A stretch of 64,000 nucleotides of DNA from Medicago truncatula (taxonomy: Eukaryota > Streptophyta > Magnoliopsida > Fabales > Fabaceae): NCBI RefSeq assembly GCF_003473485.1, contig NC_053043.1, positions 9,062,001-9,126,000 of the forward strand, written 5' to 3'. Position 1 is the stretch's first letter. Every line of letters starts with the position of its first letter. The notes under the pieces are model-generated. The model saw only the letters and a list, made by a program, of their open reading frames with translations, ran no database searches and was not told the DNA's origin. Shown one piece after another: positions 1-10,932 of this stretch. Made by a program: the position numbers and the translations under genes.

Positions 1-640
1 ATAACTGTTGTGAGATCATGAATTTCACCTGGTGAGTCATCCTTAATACATTTATATAATATATTCCTCGTTTCTTCGATTAAAAGATATTTATACCTCC
101 TCAACGCAGATTGTTCCTATTCTTCTCAAAACCAGATACTGATGTTTCCATGGGTAATGATCACTTTGATAATCATGTGTGGTTTGTGGAAGCTCTGAAC
201 AAATCAGGGATTCTCTCTCGTGTTGTTTCTGTTTCTGCTGCGGTTGTGGATAACTGCCTCCTCAACCTTGATGATTATGATGTTAGTGCTTCAATCAATG
301 ATGAAAATACTAATAATGTTAAAAAGGAGCATTTGATTGATGTTGACTATTCAGTTCTTGTGGATGATGATGATGAGGAGGAGGAAGAGGAGGAGGAGAA
401 CATGTTTAATTAATCAGTTGCTAATCTTCCTGAAATTCGAGTTCGTGTTGATCATGATGACGATGGTAGCGGGGCACGAATAGAGGCTTGTAATTGAACA
501 GCATCAGGATAAGAACTTTGATGATGTGAAAGGGGTGAACATTGTCAAATGTTTCAAAACAGTTATCTATAGACAACATCAGCAGCCAAACAACAATGCT
601 AAGCAAGCATAATTTGATTCGGAGAAATATCTGTCGCATG
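1..640 (+). other. Unrecognised coding-like fragment with acidic tail
   Basis: An open frame of 100 codons runs from 111 to 413 and ends in a run of Asp and Glu (DDDDEEEEEEEE). After its stop, 420-620 still has coding-like base use. I do not recognise the family. No upstream exon is visible because the window begins here, so it may be the end of a gene lying to the left or a decayed gene copy. Confidence 0.25.
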
Positions 641-1430
641 ATATTGAGGGTTGAATGGAATTCTTGTTCACTTTTTAGTGATTAATGCATATGATATTTC
701 TTTCTGTACAAAAAAAAAAATTAAGTCTAATATCCACACCCCACTTAAATAAAAAAATATATATGTTATTTCTTTTTTTTTTCGGTATATGTTTGAGTTT
801 TTTTTAGACTCTAATTCTCCTTTCTAGACATAAATATGTTGCTATCAAAGCAGCCCCAATTTGTATAATTAGTCAATTTAGAAAGTTATTTCATTAAAAG
901 AATCACAAGTATCATTTTTTTCCGCAATTCGTTTTCTCCTTTCTCACAACGGAGTGACAAATCCAAACGACACCGTTTGGTAAATTTCACCTCTCTTTCA
1001 CTTATTAATTTTTTATTTCGTTTCATGTTTAGAAGTTCTATTGATTATGATTTTTTTAATAAAAGCTTAACTACACAAAAATTCCGTTATTATTTTTCGG
1101 GAGCCTATTTTAAAAAGAGAGTCGAGTCTCATATTTTATAGGAATGGCTCCGACCTCACCCTAACAACACCAAAAGCAGCAACATCAATTTTAGCAACAA
1201 TATGTGAGTTTGATTCAACATCAAATTATTCATCATCCACCATAGCCTATTTATGGTTATATTATGAATATGATGGAGCTAAGCAAGTACAAGTATATAC
1301 ACAACAACAGCATGCAAATGCACCTCCTCAGATCTTGAGTTATTATTGTTTATTTCATTCCGTATGTTTCTTTATTTATGCTTAGAAGAACTAGTATAAA
1401 TTATCCAACAAGAATCAGATCGTGATATTT
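641..1430. other. AT-rich intergenic DNA
   Basis: No intact gene is seen. Between about 1143 and 1340 a Gln/His-rich reading frame carries three stops, each one base from a Gln codon (TAA or TAG for CAA or CAG). This suggests a decayed Q-rich coding segment, but the family cannot be named. Confidence 0.3.
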
Positions 1431-1566
1431 GGCTTTAAGACAAGAATATCAATTTAATTTTTTGACAATTCATCATGATGGCCTATGTGTGTCTATTTAC
1501 TCTGATTGATGATAATAGAGGAAGAAAGTGTTAGGAAGAGTCTACCAAGCAAGCTGTTTCAAGAAA

Positions 1567-1616
1567 GTCCCACATCGACTGTTCAAGAATGCAAGTGAAG
1601 GGATGTGATATATAAA
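1567..1616 (+). promoter_or_regulatory. Plant snRNA promoter: USE and TATA box
   Basis: GTCCCACATCG at 1567-1577 matches the plant upstream sequence element of snRNA genes, and TATATAAA lies at 1609-1616. The 31-bp gap is the wider spacing typical of plant Pol II snRNA genes (U1, U2, U4, U5) and not the shorter Pol III spacing of U6. RNA start is predicted 28 bases after the TATA box. Confidence 0.85.
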
Positions 1617-1643
1617 AGCATAAGCAAGTTCATCTTTCAACTC

Positions 1644-1834
1644 ATATTTTTCTTGGCCTTTTGGCTAAGATCAAGTGTAGTATCTGTTCTTATCAATTTA
1701 ATATTTGAGAAGTGGCTCAATGGGTCACACAGTATTAAATTACTTTTTTGAGGGGGAGAGGTTCAATAGCTTGCTATTGGGCTTCTCAAGTGTCGCCTAT
1801 GTGTTTCACTACTGCAAATGTGGGTTCACCCACC
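1644..1834 (+). ncRNA. U2 spliceosomal snRNA variant
   Basis: The sequence follows plant U2 snRNA over about 191 nt, close to the usual 196. The branch-point-pairing segment GTAGTA is at 1677-1682, an Sm-like site (ACTTTTTTG) at 1742-1750, followed by the G-rich stretch and the stem-loop IV region. Promoter and 3' box are both present. Compared with my memory of plant U2, the 5' end carries several C-to-T changes (ATATTTTTCTTGG for ATACCTTTCTCGG) and the segment after the branch region is altered, so it may be a divergent variant or a young pseudogene. U2 base-pairs with the intron branch site in the nucleus. The cis-elements look usable; whether the RNA is made or functions is not visible. 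Confidence 0.8.
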
Positions 1835-1840
1835 AATTCA

Positions 1841-1847
1841 AGTTCAA
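1841..1847 (+). terminator. snRNA 3' box
   Basis: AGTTCAA fits the plant snRNA 3'-end box AGTNNAA and lies about 7 nt after the predicted end of U2, where the box is expected. Confidence 0.65.
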
Positions 1848-2005
1848 ATTTTTAACCATTATGTGGTTGTGCATTTTGTTTTTGACTTACTCTGGACATA
1901 TATCAAATATATATCAAAATCCAAGGTGTGGATAGAAGTTCTATTTTTTCTTCTCTCAATTTGTAATTGATTAAAACTAATAGAACAACATAGAGTGTAT
2001 GTTCT

Positions 2006-2268
2006 TGCACAAAGAGATATTAGTATCTCACAAAGCAAAGGTTCAACTTCTGGTATTCCACAATACATTATGCAAATTGTTAACAGTTGTGTTTTTGGGT
2101 GTGCTCCTAATGATATCCATCATCACTGTGGTTGGATTGTTCAAGAGACTCTCTTATGGTTCGTTTGGTGAATGGAGGGAAGCCTTTACTTCTAGCCAAA
2201 TTATTAGATTCACTTATTCTAATTCCCTTATGTGCCCTCTTGCATTCAAGTCTGCTAGATTTTGCTGA
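2006..2268 (+). pseudogene. TPD1-like secreted protein pseudogene
   Basis: Two frames together resemble the conserved C-terminal domain of TAPETUM DETERMINANT 1-like proteins, which are small Cys-rich secreted plant ligands. Frame one gives SGIPQYIMQIVNSC, then FGCAPNDIHHHCGW. Frame two gives LFKRLSYG, then SSQIIRFTYSNSLMCPL and AFKSARFC before a stop. The order matches the family: Cys start, VNxC, CGW, RLSY, FxYSN, SxxC. Frame shifts occur before SQSKG and after CGWIV, and the DDC segment after RLSY is out of frame. No signal peptide exon is visible upstream. It is a broken host gene fragment. Confidence 0.6.
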
Positions 2269-2361
2269 GTCCAAAATACAATTCCAAAAGAATAAGAAGA
2301 ACACTACATAGAGTTCAACAAATCAGTATAGGCCCTTATTTATCCACAACCTTTTATATGC

Positions 2362-2598
2362 AGAGGAGCATAACTATAATTCCAATCAAAGAGACGTGGT
2401 TTCAAGGTAGAACCGTAATTTCAATGCAAGTGACATGGCTTCAAAGGATAATCATAATTTCAACCCAAGTGACATGGCTATAAAGCATAACCCTGATTCT
2501 TATCCAAACCACGTGGCTTCACACCAATCCGTAACTCCCAACCAAATGACGTAACGACAAAGCACAACCCAAATTCTAATGCAAGTCGTGTGGCTTCA
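2362..2598 (+). repeat. 39-bp degenerate tandem repeat, about six units
   Basis: Units of about 39 bp share a core like AAGTGACATGGCTTCA (near 2430, 2469, 2508 and on). The period is a multiple of three, and one frame reads 13-residue repeats containing NFNPSDMASK-like cores, interrupted by stops in units two and five. It may be a relic of a repeat protein or a simple minisatellite. Confidence 0.7.
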
Positions 2599-2699
2599 CA
2601 TCGGAAATATAAATTCATGTGAGAAGTTTCGAGATTACGTTTTCATGAGTAAGAATCATACCAAACAAATCATGATTTACAGGTGTCAGGCTCTGTGGG

Positions 2700-3050
2700 C
2701 CAACGATAAACACTAAACTTGTTGATTAAGTTATTAATTAAATTATTAGTCAAATCAATATAATAAATTATTATCATTATTATCAATATACATATGACAT
2801 GTATAGATATATGATTTTTAGTCATGGTGAGAAGATTGGTGTATTAGCAATATTATACTATTATATAGTTTCCTTTTCATCCATTCATCGTTCATATATG
2901 CTTATGGAGCTCCGAATCCTATTAGATATATGTTGGCATATAATTACTGAACAACAGTGGCACTCAAAAACAAATGAATGAACACAAAGATGAAAGATAT
3001 AATAGCCTTAGCAAGTTAGCCCATCAACAAAAGCAAGGGATAAGAAAAGA
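2700..3050. other. AT-rich spacer between U2 copies
   Basis: No gene or repeat was recognised. A 60-codon open frame at 2799-2981 has no family resemblance and is not called. Confidence 0.4.
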
Positions 3051-3221
3051 ATAAGATCATGATATTTTGCTTTAAGACAAGAATATCAATTTAATTTTTG
3101 GCAATTCATCACGATGGCCTATGTGTGTGTATTTTTACTCTGATTGATGATAATGTTTTAAGAATAAAGAAATCAAAGAAAAAGGAGGAAGAAAGTCTAC
3201 CAAGCAAGCTGTTTCAAAAAA

Positions 3222-3271
3222 GTCTCATATCGATTGTTCAAGAAAGCAAGTGAAGGGATGTGGTATATAAA
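3222..3271 (+). promoter_or_regulatory. Degenerate snRNA promoter of U2 copy 2
   Basis: TATATAAA is kept at 3264-3271, but the upstream element reads GTCTCATATCG (3222-3232), two changes from GTCCCACATCG. Spacing is the same as in copy 1. Confidence 0.7.
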
Positions 3272-3298
3272 AGCATAAGCGAATTCATCTTTCAACTC

Positions 3299-3434
3299 AT
3301 ACCTTTCTCGGCCTTTTGGTTAAGATCAAGTGTAGTATCTGTTCTTATCAGTTTAATATCTGATATGTGGCTATTGAGTTTCTCAAGTGTTGCCCATGTG
3401 TTGCACTATTGCATGGGCTGTTGGCACCCCACCA
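3299..3434 (+). pseudogene. U2 snRNA pseudogene, internally deleted
   Basis: The first 70 or so nt match plant U2 almost exactly, from ATACCTTTCTCGGCC through GTAGTA (3332-3337) to GATATGTGG. The sequence then jumps to the stem-loop IV end (TGTTGCACTATTGCATGGGC). Roughly 60 nt are missing, including the Sm site and the G-rich segment. No AGTNNAA box follows. Without an Sm site the RNA could not form a normal snRNP. The 5' domain is better kept here than in copy 1, while copy 1 keeps the middle. Confidence 0.85.
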
Positions 3435-3696
3435 ATTTTAATTCAATTTTTTTTTTAGAAATGCTAAAAGCATTTTCTTTCTCGCAATTTCTCTAACACT
3501 TATTCCTCTATTGTGTTAAACTTGTAAAGAGACCGTCCTAAGAGAGTGTCCTTGATGCTAGTTAAGGAAACAAAATTTGCATTGAAAATAGTGTTTTTTA
3601 AAATTTTAATAGTTTGACCACAAGTTTCAAAACTTTGTTTCCATATTTGTTAGCATTTCCTTTTTTTTCCAAGGAAACATTAAGATTGTTTTATTA

Positions 3697-4046
3697 GACC
3701 ATTCACAGCATAGCACCCTAAATTGGATGCTTACATTAAATTTGTATGTCCACATCACTTATTTTACCGTAATACTTAATAAGCACTAATTTTCTCCAAC
3801 CCAACACCTTAAAAGAGATTATTAAATAGGTCCCACAAATAATTTTATATCATTACGTTTCAACAAAATTTATTTATTTTATTAAGATTTATTAATGGGA
3901 CCCATGAAAAATGAAGAGAGAGAGAGAGAGAGAGGATGCTTCCATAGCCACCCTTCTCCATAGCCACCCATGTATTATACTCCATAATAGAGGTGCCTAT
4001 TTAATGTGGTGTTAAATAGGTGAAGCACCCACCATTTTGGATGGTC
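3697..4046. mobile_element. Tourist-like (PIF/Harbinger) MITE
   Basis: The 350-bp element starts GACCATTCACAGCA and ends TTTTGGATGGTC, giving imperfect inverted ends, and is flanked by TTA at 3694-3696 and 4047-4049. The GACCAT end matches the larger Harbinger element at 43845-45916. It has no ORF and an (AG)n tract at 3911-3936. Confidence 0.65.
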
Positions 4047-4139
4047 TTAGTGTTGCCAATTAAGCTATTTTTTAAATAGATGGGTCAAAAATGCAATGAA
4101 GCCATTTTTTAGGGCAACATTTGTTTTTGTGAGTTCCAT

Positions 4140-4436
4140 AAAATAGATGGATCTCGAAGTGGCATCAACTGGTATTGAACAGGCCACCTTTAGCGAATCG
4201 ATGTGTGAAATAACCACTTAGACCAAGTGATACAATTGTTTTGTGACGAACGTGAATAAGATATATATGTTCGGTTTAAGCGTTAGAGAAAATCTTGAAA
4301 GAGTTATTTTCCTTCATTAAGTGGCATGAGTTTATGAATAGACACTTCAAAGACACAACATAACATGAATTCCTAATGTTCATGAAGAAGAAATAGTAGT
4401 CACTAGAAATGGGGTCTGTATTGCAACCCTTTTAAA
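4140..4436 (+). repeat. Duplicated block shared with 12.9-14.1 kb
   Basis: The run from the GTGGCATCAACTGG area to TTGCAACCCTTTTA aligns with 12888-13133 continued at 14033-14097. Here it is uninterrupted and so records the state before the LINE insertion in the other copy. A short (AT)4 at 4261-4268 corresponds to the long AT tract there. Confidence 0.8.
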
Positions 4437-5050
4437 TTAATTTGTACTTAAGAAAGATAATTCTCAAGTTTGATAATTAGAAGATACAAAAGTGAGTTAA
4501 TTTCTAAACGTTTTGAAGTATGTTCTAAGGTGTTAGTATAATATGATAGATGATAAAATTAAATGATACTAGTGTGTTAATTCAAACTTTATTGTCCCTA
4601 AAAAAAAATCAAACTTTATTGTAGAATATAAAATTGAATTCAAAATTTATTTCAAAATATAAGAATATTGATAGATAATTCAACACACGAGATTTTATAC
4701 TTTTCATCTAAGTCACATGGGATTATACAACAGTTTCGCTCACTTAAACTCATGGAAACTTTCTTCTAAGTCATAGTGAAATTTTTACAACTTGTATTCT
4801 TTAGTCTCAACAAGTATTCTAATTTCAGTTCTTAATTGTAGCATTATGCAAGTTTTGGTGAAACCGTAAGACTTTTTGAAACTGTTGATATGCAAAATAG
4901 AGAAAATTCATTACTTTTTGCACTTAAGTTCTACTTTAAGCAAAACTTCTAATAGTCACTCTAGGAAAAACCGAAGTTTTAAAACTTCAACACAAGTTTG
5001 AGATATCTCATATCTTTGCATAAGGAAATGTCGAATGCCAAAAATTGAAT
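4437..5050. other. AT-rich intergenic DNA
   Basis: No gene, structured repeat or transposon ends were recognised. Confidence 0.4.
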
Positions 5051-5241
5051 AATGTTATATACAAAAGAATATCGATGATGGAGAATCCTGAATTGAGTTC
5101 TGCTTCTGTGTTGAATCAATGGGAGAATGAAGGCAAAAATCTCACCAATATGATAGAGCTTTGCAGGTAATTAATCAATCAATATAAACCTTTTCTTCGG
5201 TACATGTTATTCTACTTTCTATAAAGTAAAAATACATTTAA

Positions 5242-6058
5242 GGCTCAGTCTAGGGTGGGAGAGCTTGATAGGTCTCCCACTGTGAGAGAGTTACTTTAAT
5301 GGATGGATGTTGATGACCTATGAGTATCTATGATGCACTTGACACACCTGAACTCATCTCAATAGTTTAAGATCCTACTTTATTCTCTATGTTACTGTAC
5401 CTCCTCCTTCATCTCTATCCACACCGATCGGAAGGTTTTTCCATCACCATGGGACAGGAAAAAATCAGCTAACTTAAAAGCCACAAATCCATAATAATTT
5501 TTTTTTGTTCTTGCATGTTCCTTTTCTTCACTTCACGTTGCAACTTTATATGTCCATTTTAGAACCTCAAGCGAAAGGGATAATGAGATGAATAAAACCA
5601 AGCAAACATAATCTAATTTCCCAATGACCATTTTTTAAACTACAGATTCTACGATAAAAGTGGGTTTCTAAAATCAAGTCTCAAAACATTAAATATCCGC
5701 AAGTTGCGACTAAATCAGATGAATTTTACTATCAATTTGCTTTGGAATGTTTGGTTCTTGGAATTGTTCCATGTTTTTTGGTGAATAAGAATTATTCCAT
5801 AAAACGGGTTTCTTCCTTTCTGCAAATCAATGCGGTGCGTGGCGACGGAGGTTGATGTAGCTAGAATTATTGAGAGAGAAAGAAATAACACGCAAGAGTT
5901 GGTAGGAGAGAGAAAGTGACGATGAAATAAAAGAAAGTATTGAGTGTTGACAGCATACAATAAGATCTATAAACATTCATAATCCAACGGCTTAAAAAAA
6001 TTTCTTTAACTTACTCACGGTAGGAGACCTATCAAGGTCTCCCATCCTAGACAGCGCC
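5242..6058. mobile_element. Non-autonomous MULE (Mutator-like)
   Basis: The inverted ends are about 55 bp long (5242-5296 and 6004-6058), with core GTCTAGG and TTGATAGGTCTCC in both, and the element is flanked by identical 9-bp duplications TACATTTAA at 5233-5241 and 6059-6067. The length is 817 bp. The 81-codon frame inside (5715-5960, minus) has no transposase features. The perfect target duplication suggests a fairly recent insertion. Confidence 0.85.
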
Positions 6059-6067
6059 TACATTTAA

Positions 6068-6478
6068 TTAATATACATTGTTAGTGTAAAGATAAGTTTT
6101 TACAACGTCGACAAATCAGAATCACTCATATGTGCCACTTTATAAATAGTTGTGGTTAAAATAAAAAGATTTCAATGATATGATGTTTATGAGTGATTGA
6201 CGCTATACAGAACTTCTAAACATAAAGTATATATGAATTAAATCCTCTTATAATGAGTTTAATTAATATACTATGTGAATGTACAATTATTTTACAAATA
6301 CTTCTAATTATATGTTATCACGTCAAATCAATAGAACTTGGCTATATATTAAGATTATCGTTGATCTACTCGTGCATAGTGGAATTGGATTAATTACTCA
6401 GGATAAAATCCAAGAATTACTGCCAAACATCCTTTACTATTTATATAATTCACTTGATTTTATGAATTCAATTACCTA
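6068..6478. other. Host DNA between MULE and copia element
   Basis: AT-rich DNA, probably remaining intron of the split PPR gene. Nothing else was recognised. Confidence 0.4.
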
Positions 6479-6483
6479 AATTG

Positions 6484-6753
6484 TATAATAGTAACAGCAA
6501 TACTGTGTTGGTTTTGAATTGATAATATATTATGAACATCTGTTACATCTATATATATACACAATACTGATACTATAAACTAGGAATGAATATCAATTGC
6601 ATAATGACTAAGAATTGCAATTGATTCATGTGAGTCAACTATACTGTAATGACTAAGAATGACAATTGATTGTCATGAGTCAACTATATAATTTGTTGCT
6701 ATCTAAACAATAACTACAGGAGATATTCTCTACATGATAATTATCCTCTAATA
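6484..6753 (-). repeat. 3' LTR of copia element
   Basis: 270 bp, intact length. It carries the uninterrupted sequence that the other LTR shows on both sides of its MITE, so it serves as the empty site. Confidence 0.95.
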
Positions 6754-6769
6754 TGCCCCCTCAAGATAA

Positions 6770-9700
6770 AGTTACCATTAGTAACTCTTATCTTGGAAGA
6801 AAGATCATTAAACTTGGTAGTTGGAAGAGGTTTGGTGAGGATGTCAGCAAGTTGGTCTTTGGTTGAAACATGTGAGACATGGAGTTGATTTGCTTGCACT
6901 TGTTCACGCACAAAATGATAGTCCATGGAGATGTGTTTCATCCGAGAGTGTAGGACGGGGTTTGCACACAAGTATGTAGCTCCAACATTATCACAAAGAA
7001 TTTTTGGGGGATTCCTCTGGTGCACCCGTATTTCGCTGAGAAGATTACGAATCCACATAACTTCTGATGCTGCCGTAGCAACAGCCCTATATTCTGCCTC
7101 GGTTGATGAGCGAGCTACTGTACGTTGCTTCTTTGAAAGCCAAGAGATGGGATTGGAGCCTAGGAAAATAATGTAAGCTGAAGTAGATGTACGATCGTCA
7201 GTATTTCCGCCCCAGTCAGCATCCGAATAGGCAGTGAGATTGTGTGTGGATGTAGGCTGTAGAAGGATGCCATGGTTGATTGTGTTTTTGAGATATCGTA
7301 GAATTCTTTTGAGATGTTGGAGATGAAGAGTGGTGGGTTTGTGCATGAATTGTGCAAGTTTGTTGATGGAGAATGATATGTCAGGTCTGGTAAGGTTTAG
7401 ATATTGAAGAGCCCCAAGAATGCTTCTGTATTCGGTAGCATTTGTAGCTGGAGTTCCATCATGGAGCTGAAGAGTGGCTGTAGCTGAAAGTGGTGTGGGT
7501 GACGGCTTGGCACCCTCCATATCAAACCTTTCGAGAATGTCTCTTATGTGTTTGTGTTGAGACAAAAGTATGCCTGAAGTTGTGGGGATGATCTCTATGC
7601 CAAGGAAATAGTGGGGAGCTCCCATATTTTTTAATGAGAATTGTTGAGCTAGACTTGAGATGAATTTTTGCATGAAGCTGTTGTTATTTCCTGTGAGGAG
7701 TAAGTCATCAACATATACAAGGAAGTAAGCGAGTGTACCTTCATTTGCATAAATAAAGAGAGATGGATCACTCTTGCTACATGAAAACCCGTACGACACC
7801 GTGAAACTCTTCAAAGCATCATGCCATGCTCGTGGAGCTTGGCGAAGGCCATAGATGGCTTTGTGCAGTTTACATACATAGTGTGGATGTTGGGAATCCT
7901 TGAGTCCAGGTGGCTGAGCCATATAAACTTGTTCTCGAAGGGAACCTTGAAGGAAGGCATTGTTAACATCAAGTTGATGCATTTGCCATTTGTGTCCTAG
8001 AGCAAGACTCAGAATTATTTTGATTGTTTGGGGCCTAACCACCGGTGCAAAGGTTTCATGGAAGTCTACTCCATGACGTTGAGTAAAGCCTTTTGCAACA
8101 AGGCGAGCTTTGTAGCGAGCAAGAGAGCCATCAGCTTGTCTTTTGATGCGAAACAACCATTTGCATCCCACAATATTGGTGTCTTTTGGAGGAGGGACAA
8201 GTGACCATGTTCCATTTCTTATTAAAGCTTCAAATTCTTCATAAATGGCCTTCCTCCATTGCTCATATTTCATGGCTTCTTTGACATTTGAGGGTTCAAC
8301 ATTCTCTAGCAAGGGATACTTTGTAACTTGAAAAAGTTTTTTAGGCTTGAAAATATTGTTTTGTGATCGAGTCACTACCCGACTCGGTGGTGCAGGCACT
8401 GCAGGAGGGTTAGTTTGCAAGGGTATTTGAACAAGAGGTGAAATATTTTGATTATTACCTGATGGAGAACTCGAAGTGGAGGGAACCTCATCATTAGTCA
8501 CCGGGGAAGGATTTGTTTGATTATTTATGGTTTGAGAGGGTATAGAGAGCGTAGGTGTAATTGAGAGTTCAGTGGAAGATGTGGTCTTGGTAGAAGGGGA
8601 GGTTGTGTTTTGGATAATGTTTGGTGGCTGACCTGGGTTTGGTATAGAGATGATAGAGTGCAGGGGTTGTTGCATTGTGACAGGTGGATTTGATGAAAGG
8701 TTATTAGGTTTATGGTATGTATTATAAGGAAATATGTGGTCGTAGAATTTGACATGTCTGGAGGTATATATTTTATTGGTGGTTGGGTCAAGGCAATGGT
8801 AGGCGTATTGTGTATCAGCATAACCAATAAAAATACAAGGTTGAGACCGAGGTTGGAGTTTATTGGAGGTATAGGGTTTTAGCCATGGGAAGCATAGACA
8901 TCCGAAGGAATGAAGATGTTGAGGATTGTATTGGGTTTTGTGAAGAACTTCAAATGGTGATTTCATGTGGAGAATCGGTGTTGGGAGTCGATTTATAAGG
9001 TAGACAGCAGTGCGGAATGCATAGCTCCAAAATGATGAGGGAAGGTTGGCTGTGTGTAAAAGGGCCTTGCCGGTTTCGACGATGTGTCGATGCCGACGTT
9101 CAGCTGTGGAATTAAGTTCAGGTGTATGAGGTGGAGTTGTTTGATGAGATATGCCATGGGTAGTGAGAAATTTTTTGAGTTTAATAAATTCACCCCCATT
9201 GTCTGAGTATAAGGTTATGATTGGTAGATTAAAATATTTTTCAACAAGATTTTTGAAGGCTGGAAAGATGATAGACACGTCTGATTTGTTTTTCATGGGA
9301 TAAAACCATATGTATTTTGTAAAATGATCAACAATAATCAAATAATAAACATAATTATTTATTGATTTTGTGGGGGAAGGTCCCCATACATCAGTGTACA
9401 ATAGTTCAAGTGGTTTAGTGCTAGATATACTAGATGTAGTAAAAGGTAGCTTATGACTCTTGACTATATTGCACGAGATACATGGTTGTTGATCCTTCTG
9501 TTTTATTTGCTTAATAAAGGGAAATTGATGCAAAATACGATCAGACGGGTGGCCAAGGATGTGGTGCCATGGGAGATTGGTTGAGGTGGCATGAAGTGCT
9601 GAAGGGATGGTTGATGGTTGTGGTAGTATGTAGAGACCATGCTTATGGTGACCTTTGATGAGAGGGACCCTTGTCTTCAAATCCTTCACCAAAAAAAAAT
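6770..9700 (-). mobile_element. copia pol region (integrase, RT, RNase H)
   Basis: Part of the copia fossil. Reading on the minus strand, the integrase zinc-binding part (HxxxGHPSD, CISC) lies near 9440-9580, the integrase core (DNGGEF) near 9200, reverse transcriptase (YVDDLL) near 7715, and RNase H with the copia STEAEYRA motif near 7090. This integrase-before-RT order identifies Ty1/copia rather than Ty3/gypsy. Confidence 0.95.
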
Positions 9701-9849
9701 CAGAAAAAAAATTCCACAGAAATAGGGTTAGTTTGACAGAGAGATGAAATTGATAAAAGATTTTTTGATATTTTGGGAACATGTAAAACATGTGATAGTT
9801 GGAGTGAGTTATAAGAAGTGCAGATAGATGTTTTACCAGTATGTGTGAT

Positions 9850-10740
9850 GGGCAGGCCAGTGCCATCACCAACGAATAACTCGTCACTGCCATTATAGGG
9901 ACGGTTAACATGAAGGTTGTCCAAAGCATTGGTGATGTGGTGTGTAGCGCCTGAGTCCATGATCCAATCTTGATTGGCAGCGTGAGGGGTTGCACGAGCA
10001 TGGTGAGCCACCGGACCATTGGGACGCTTCGGGTAACCATGTAGTTTGTAGCAGGTCTTTGCTGTGTGATTTGGTTTGTCACAGTATTGACAAGTGACAC
10101 GACGAGGTTGGCCGGAGGATGTGGATCCACCATTGTTAGGGTAAGATCCACCATGATAATTGCCACGTTTCTGTTGAGGCTGTTTTCCTTTGAAGGCAGC
10201 ATTGGCAGTGGCCATGATTGGAGAAGAGGTGTTGTTTTCCTCTCTGTTGAGGTAGTTTTCAAAGTCTGATAAGAGATCATGAAGATCATCGAAGTTGATT
10301 GGGTTTTCACGTGTACGAATAGCAGTAGCTATCTCACGGTATTCTGATCCTAGTCCATTCAGGGTGTGAATGACAAGATCCACATCATCCAATGGTGAAT
10401 TGATGATGGCTAATTCATCAGCAGTTGCTTTAATGCTGTGAAGATATTCAGCAATCGAACTCACTCCTTTGGTAATTCGAGTGAGTCGCTCTTTAAGATG
10501 CATGATACGAGCACGTGTTTTACTCGCAAACATCTTCTTGAGAGTATCCCAAGCTTGTTGGGAGGATTTGACATTGCCTAATGTCGTGATGATGCTATGA
10601 TCGACAGATGTGATAATAGCATGTAGTATGAGTTGGTCCTGTCTTGTCCAGTAGTTGTAATCTGGATCTGTTTTGGCAGGGCACAATTTTGTACCATTGA
10701 TAAAACCTGTGAGGTCATATCCAATGAATAGTGCATTCAT
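9850..10740 (-). mobile_element. copia gag and protease region
   Basis: Part of the same fossil. The capsid-like UBN2/DUF4219 region opens with MNALFIGYDLTGF, a CCHC knuckle (CQYCDKPNHTAKTC) lies near 10040-10100, and the protease active site DSGATHH near 9945. These are typical of plant copia gag proteins. Confidence 0.9.
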
Positions 10741-10932
10741 TTGAATATGTCATGCTGGATAGTTGTTGTTCTTGAGTTTGATTGAGTTTTGAGTGTTGAG
10801 AACAATGACAGTATGAGTGCCAACCTGAAATGAGTTGGAATTGTTGGGGGAGTTTGTGGAAGTTGCGGAAGTCATGATAGGTAAAAAAAAATTGGATCGT
10901 GAAGTTGTTAAGTTAGGGAGAGGCTGATACCA

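Larger units (their letters stand above)
1425..1834 (+). repeat. Duplicated U2 unit, copy 1 (5' flank plus snRNA)
   Basis: The segment from about 1425 through the U2 sequence recurs at about 3057-3434 in the same orientation. The shared 5' flank, including a stretch about 90 bp long starting near 1432 and 3065, shows that the whole transcription unit was duplicated and not just an RNA retrocopy. Confidence 0.85.

Noticed and set aside
2201-2230. TTCACTTATTCTAATTCCC read as a promoter or RNA motif
   Set aside because: It is explained by the TPD1-like YSNS coding motif.
2262-2483. Open frame through the 39-bp repeat as a gene
   Set aside because: It overlaps the TPD1-like remnant end, starts inside unrelated sequence and stops within the repeat.
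5166-5168. Splice donor at the end of the first PPR piece
   Set aside because: GT follows at 5167, but family members continue with a VxKxLRKY-like helix here and the following bases still resemble it, so a lost base inside the exon is as likely as a true donor.
6925-10269. Plus-strand open frames over the copia element (6925-7176, 10066-10269)
   Set aside because: They are antisense shadows of the copia coding region and show no domains of their own.
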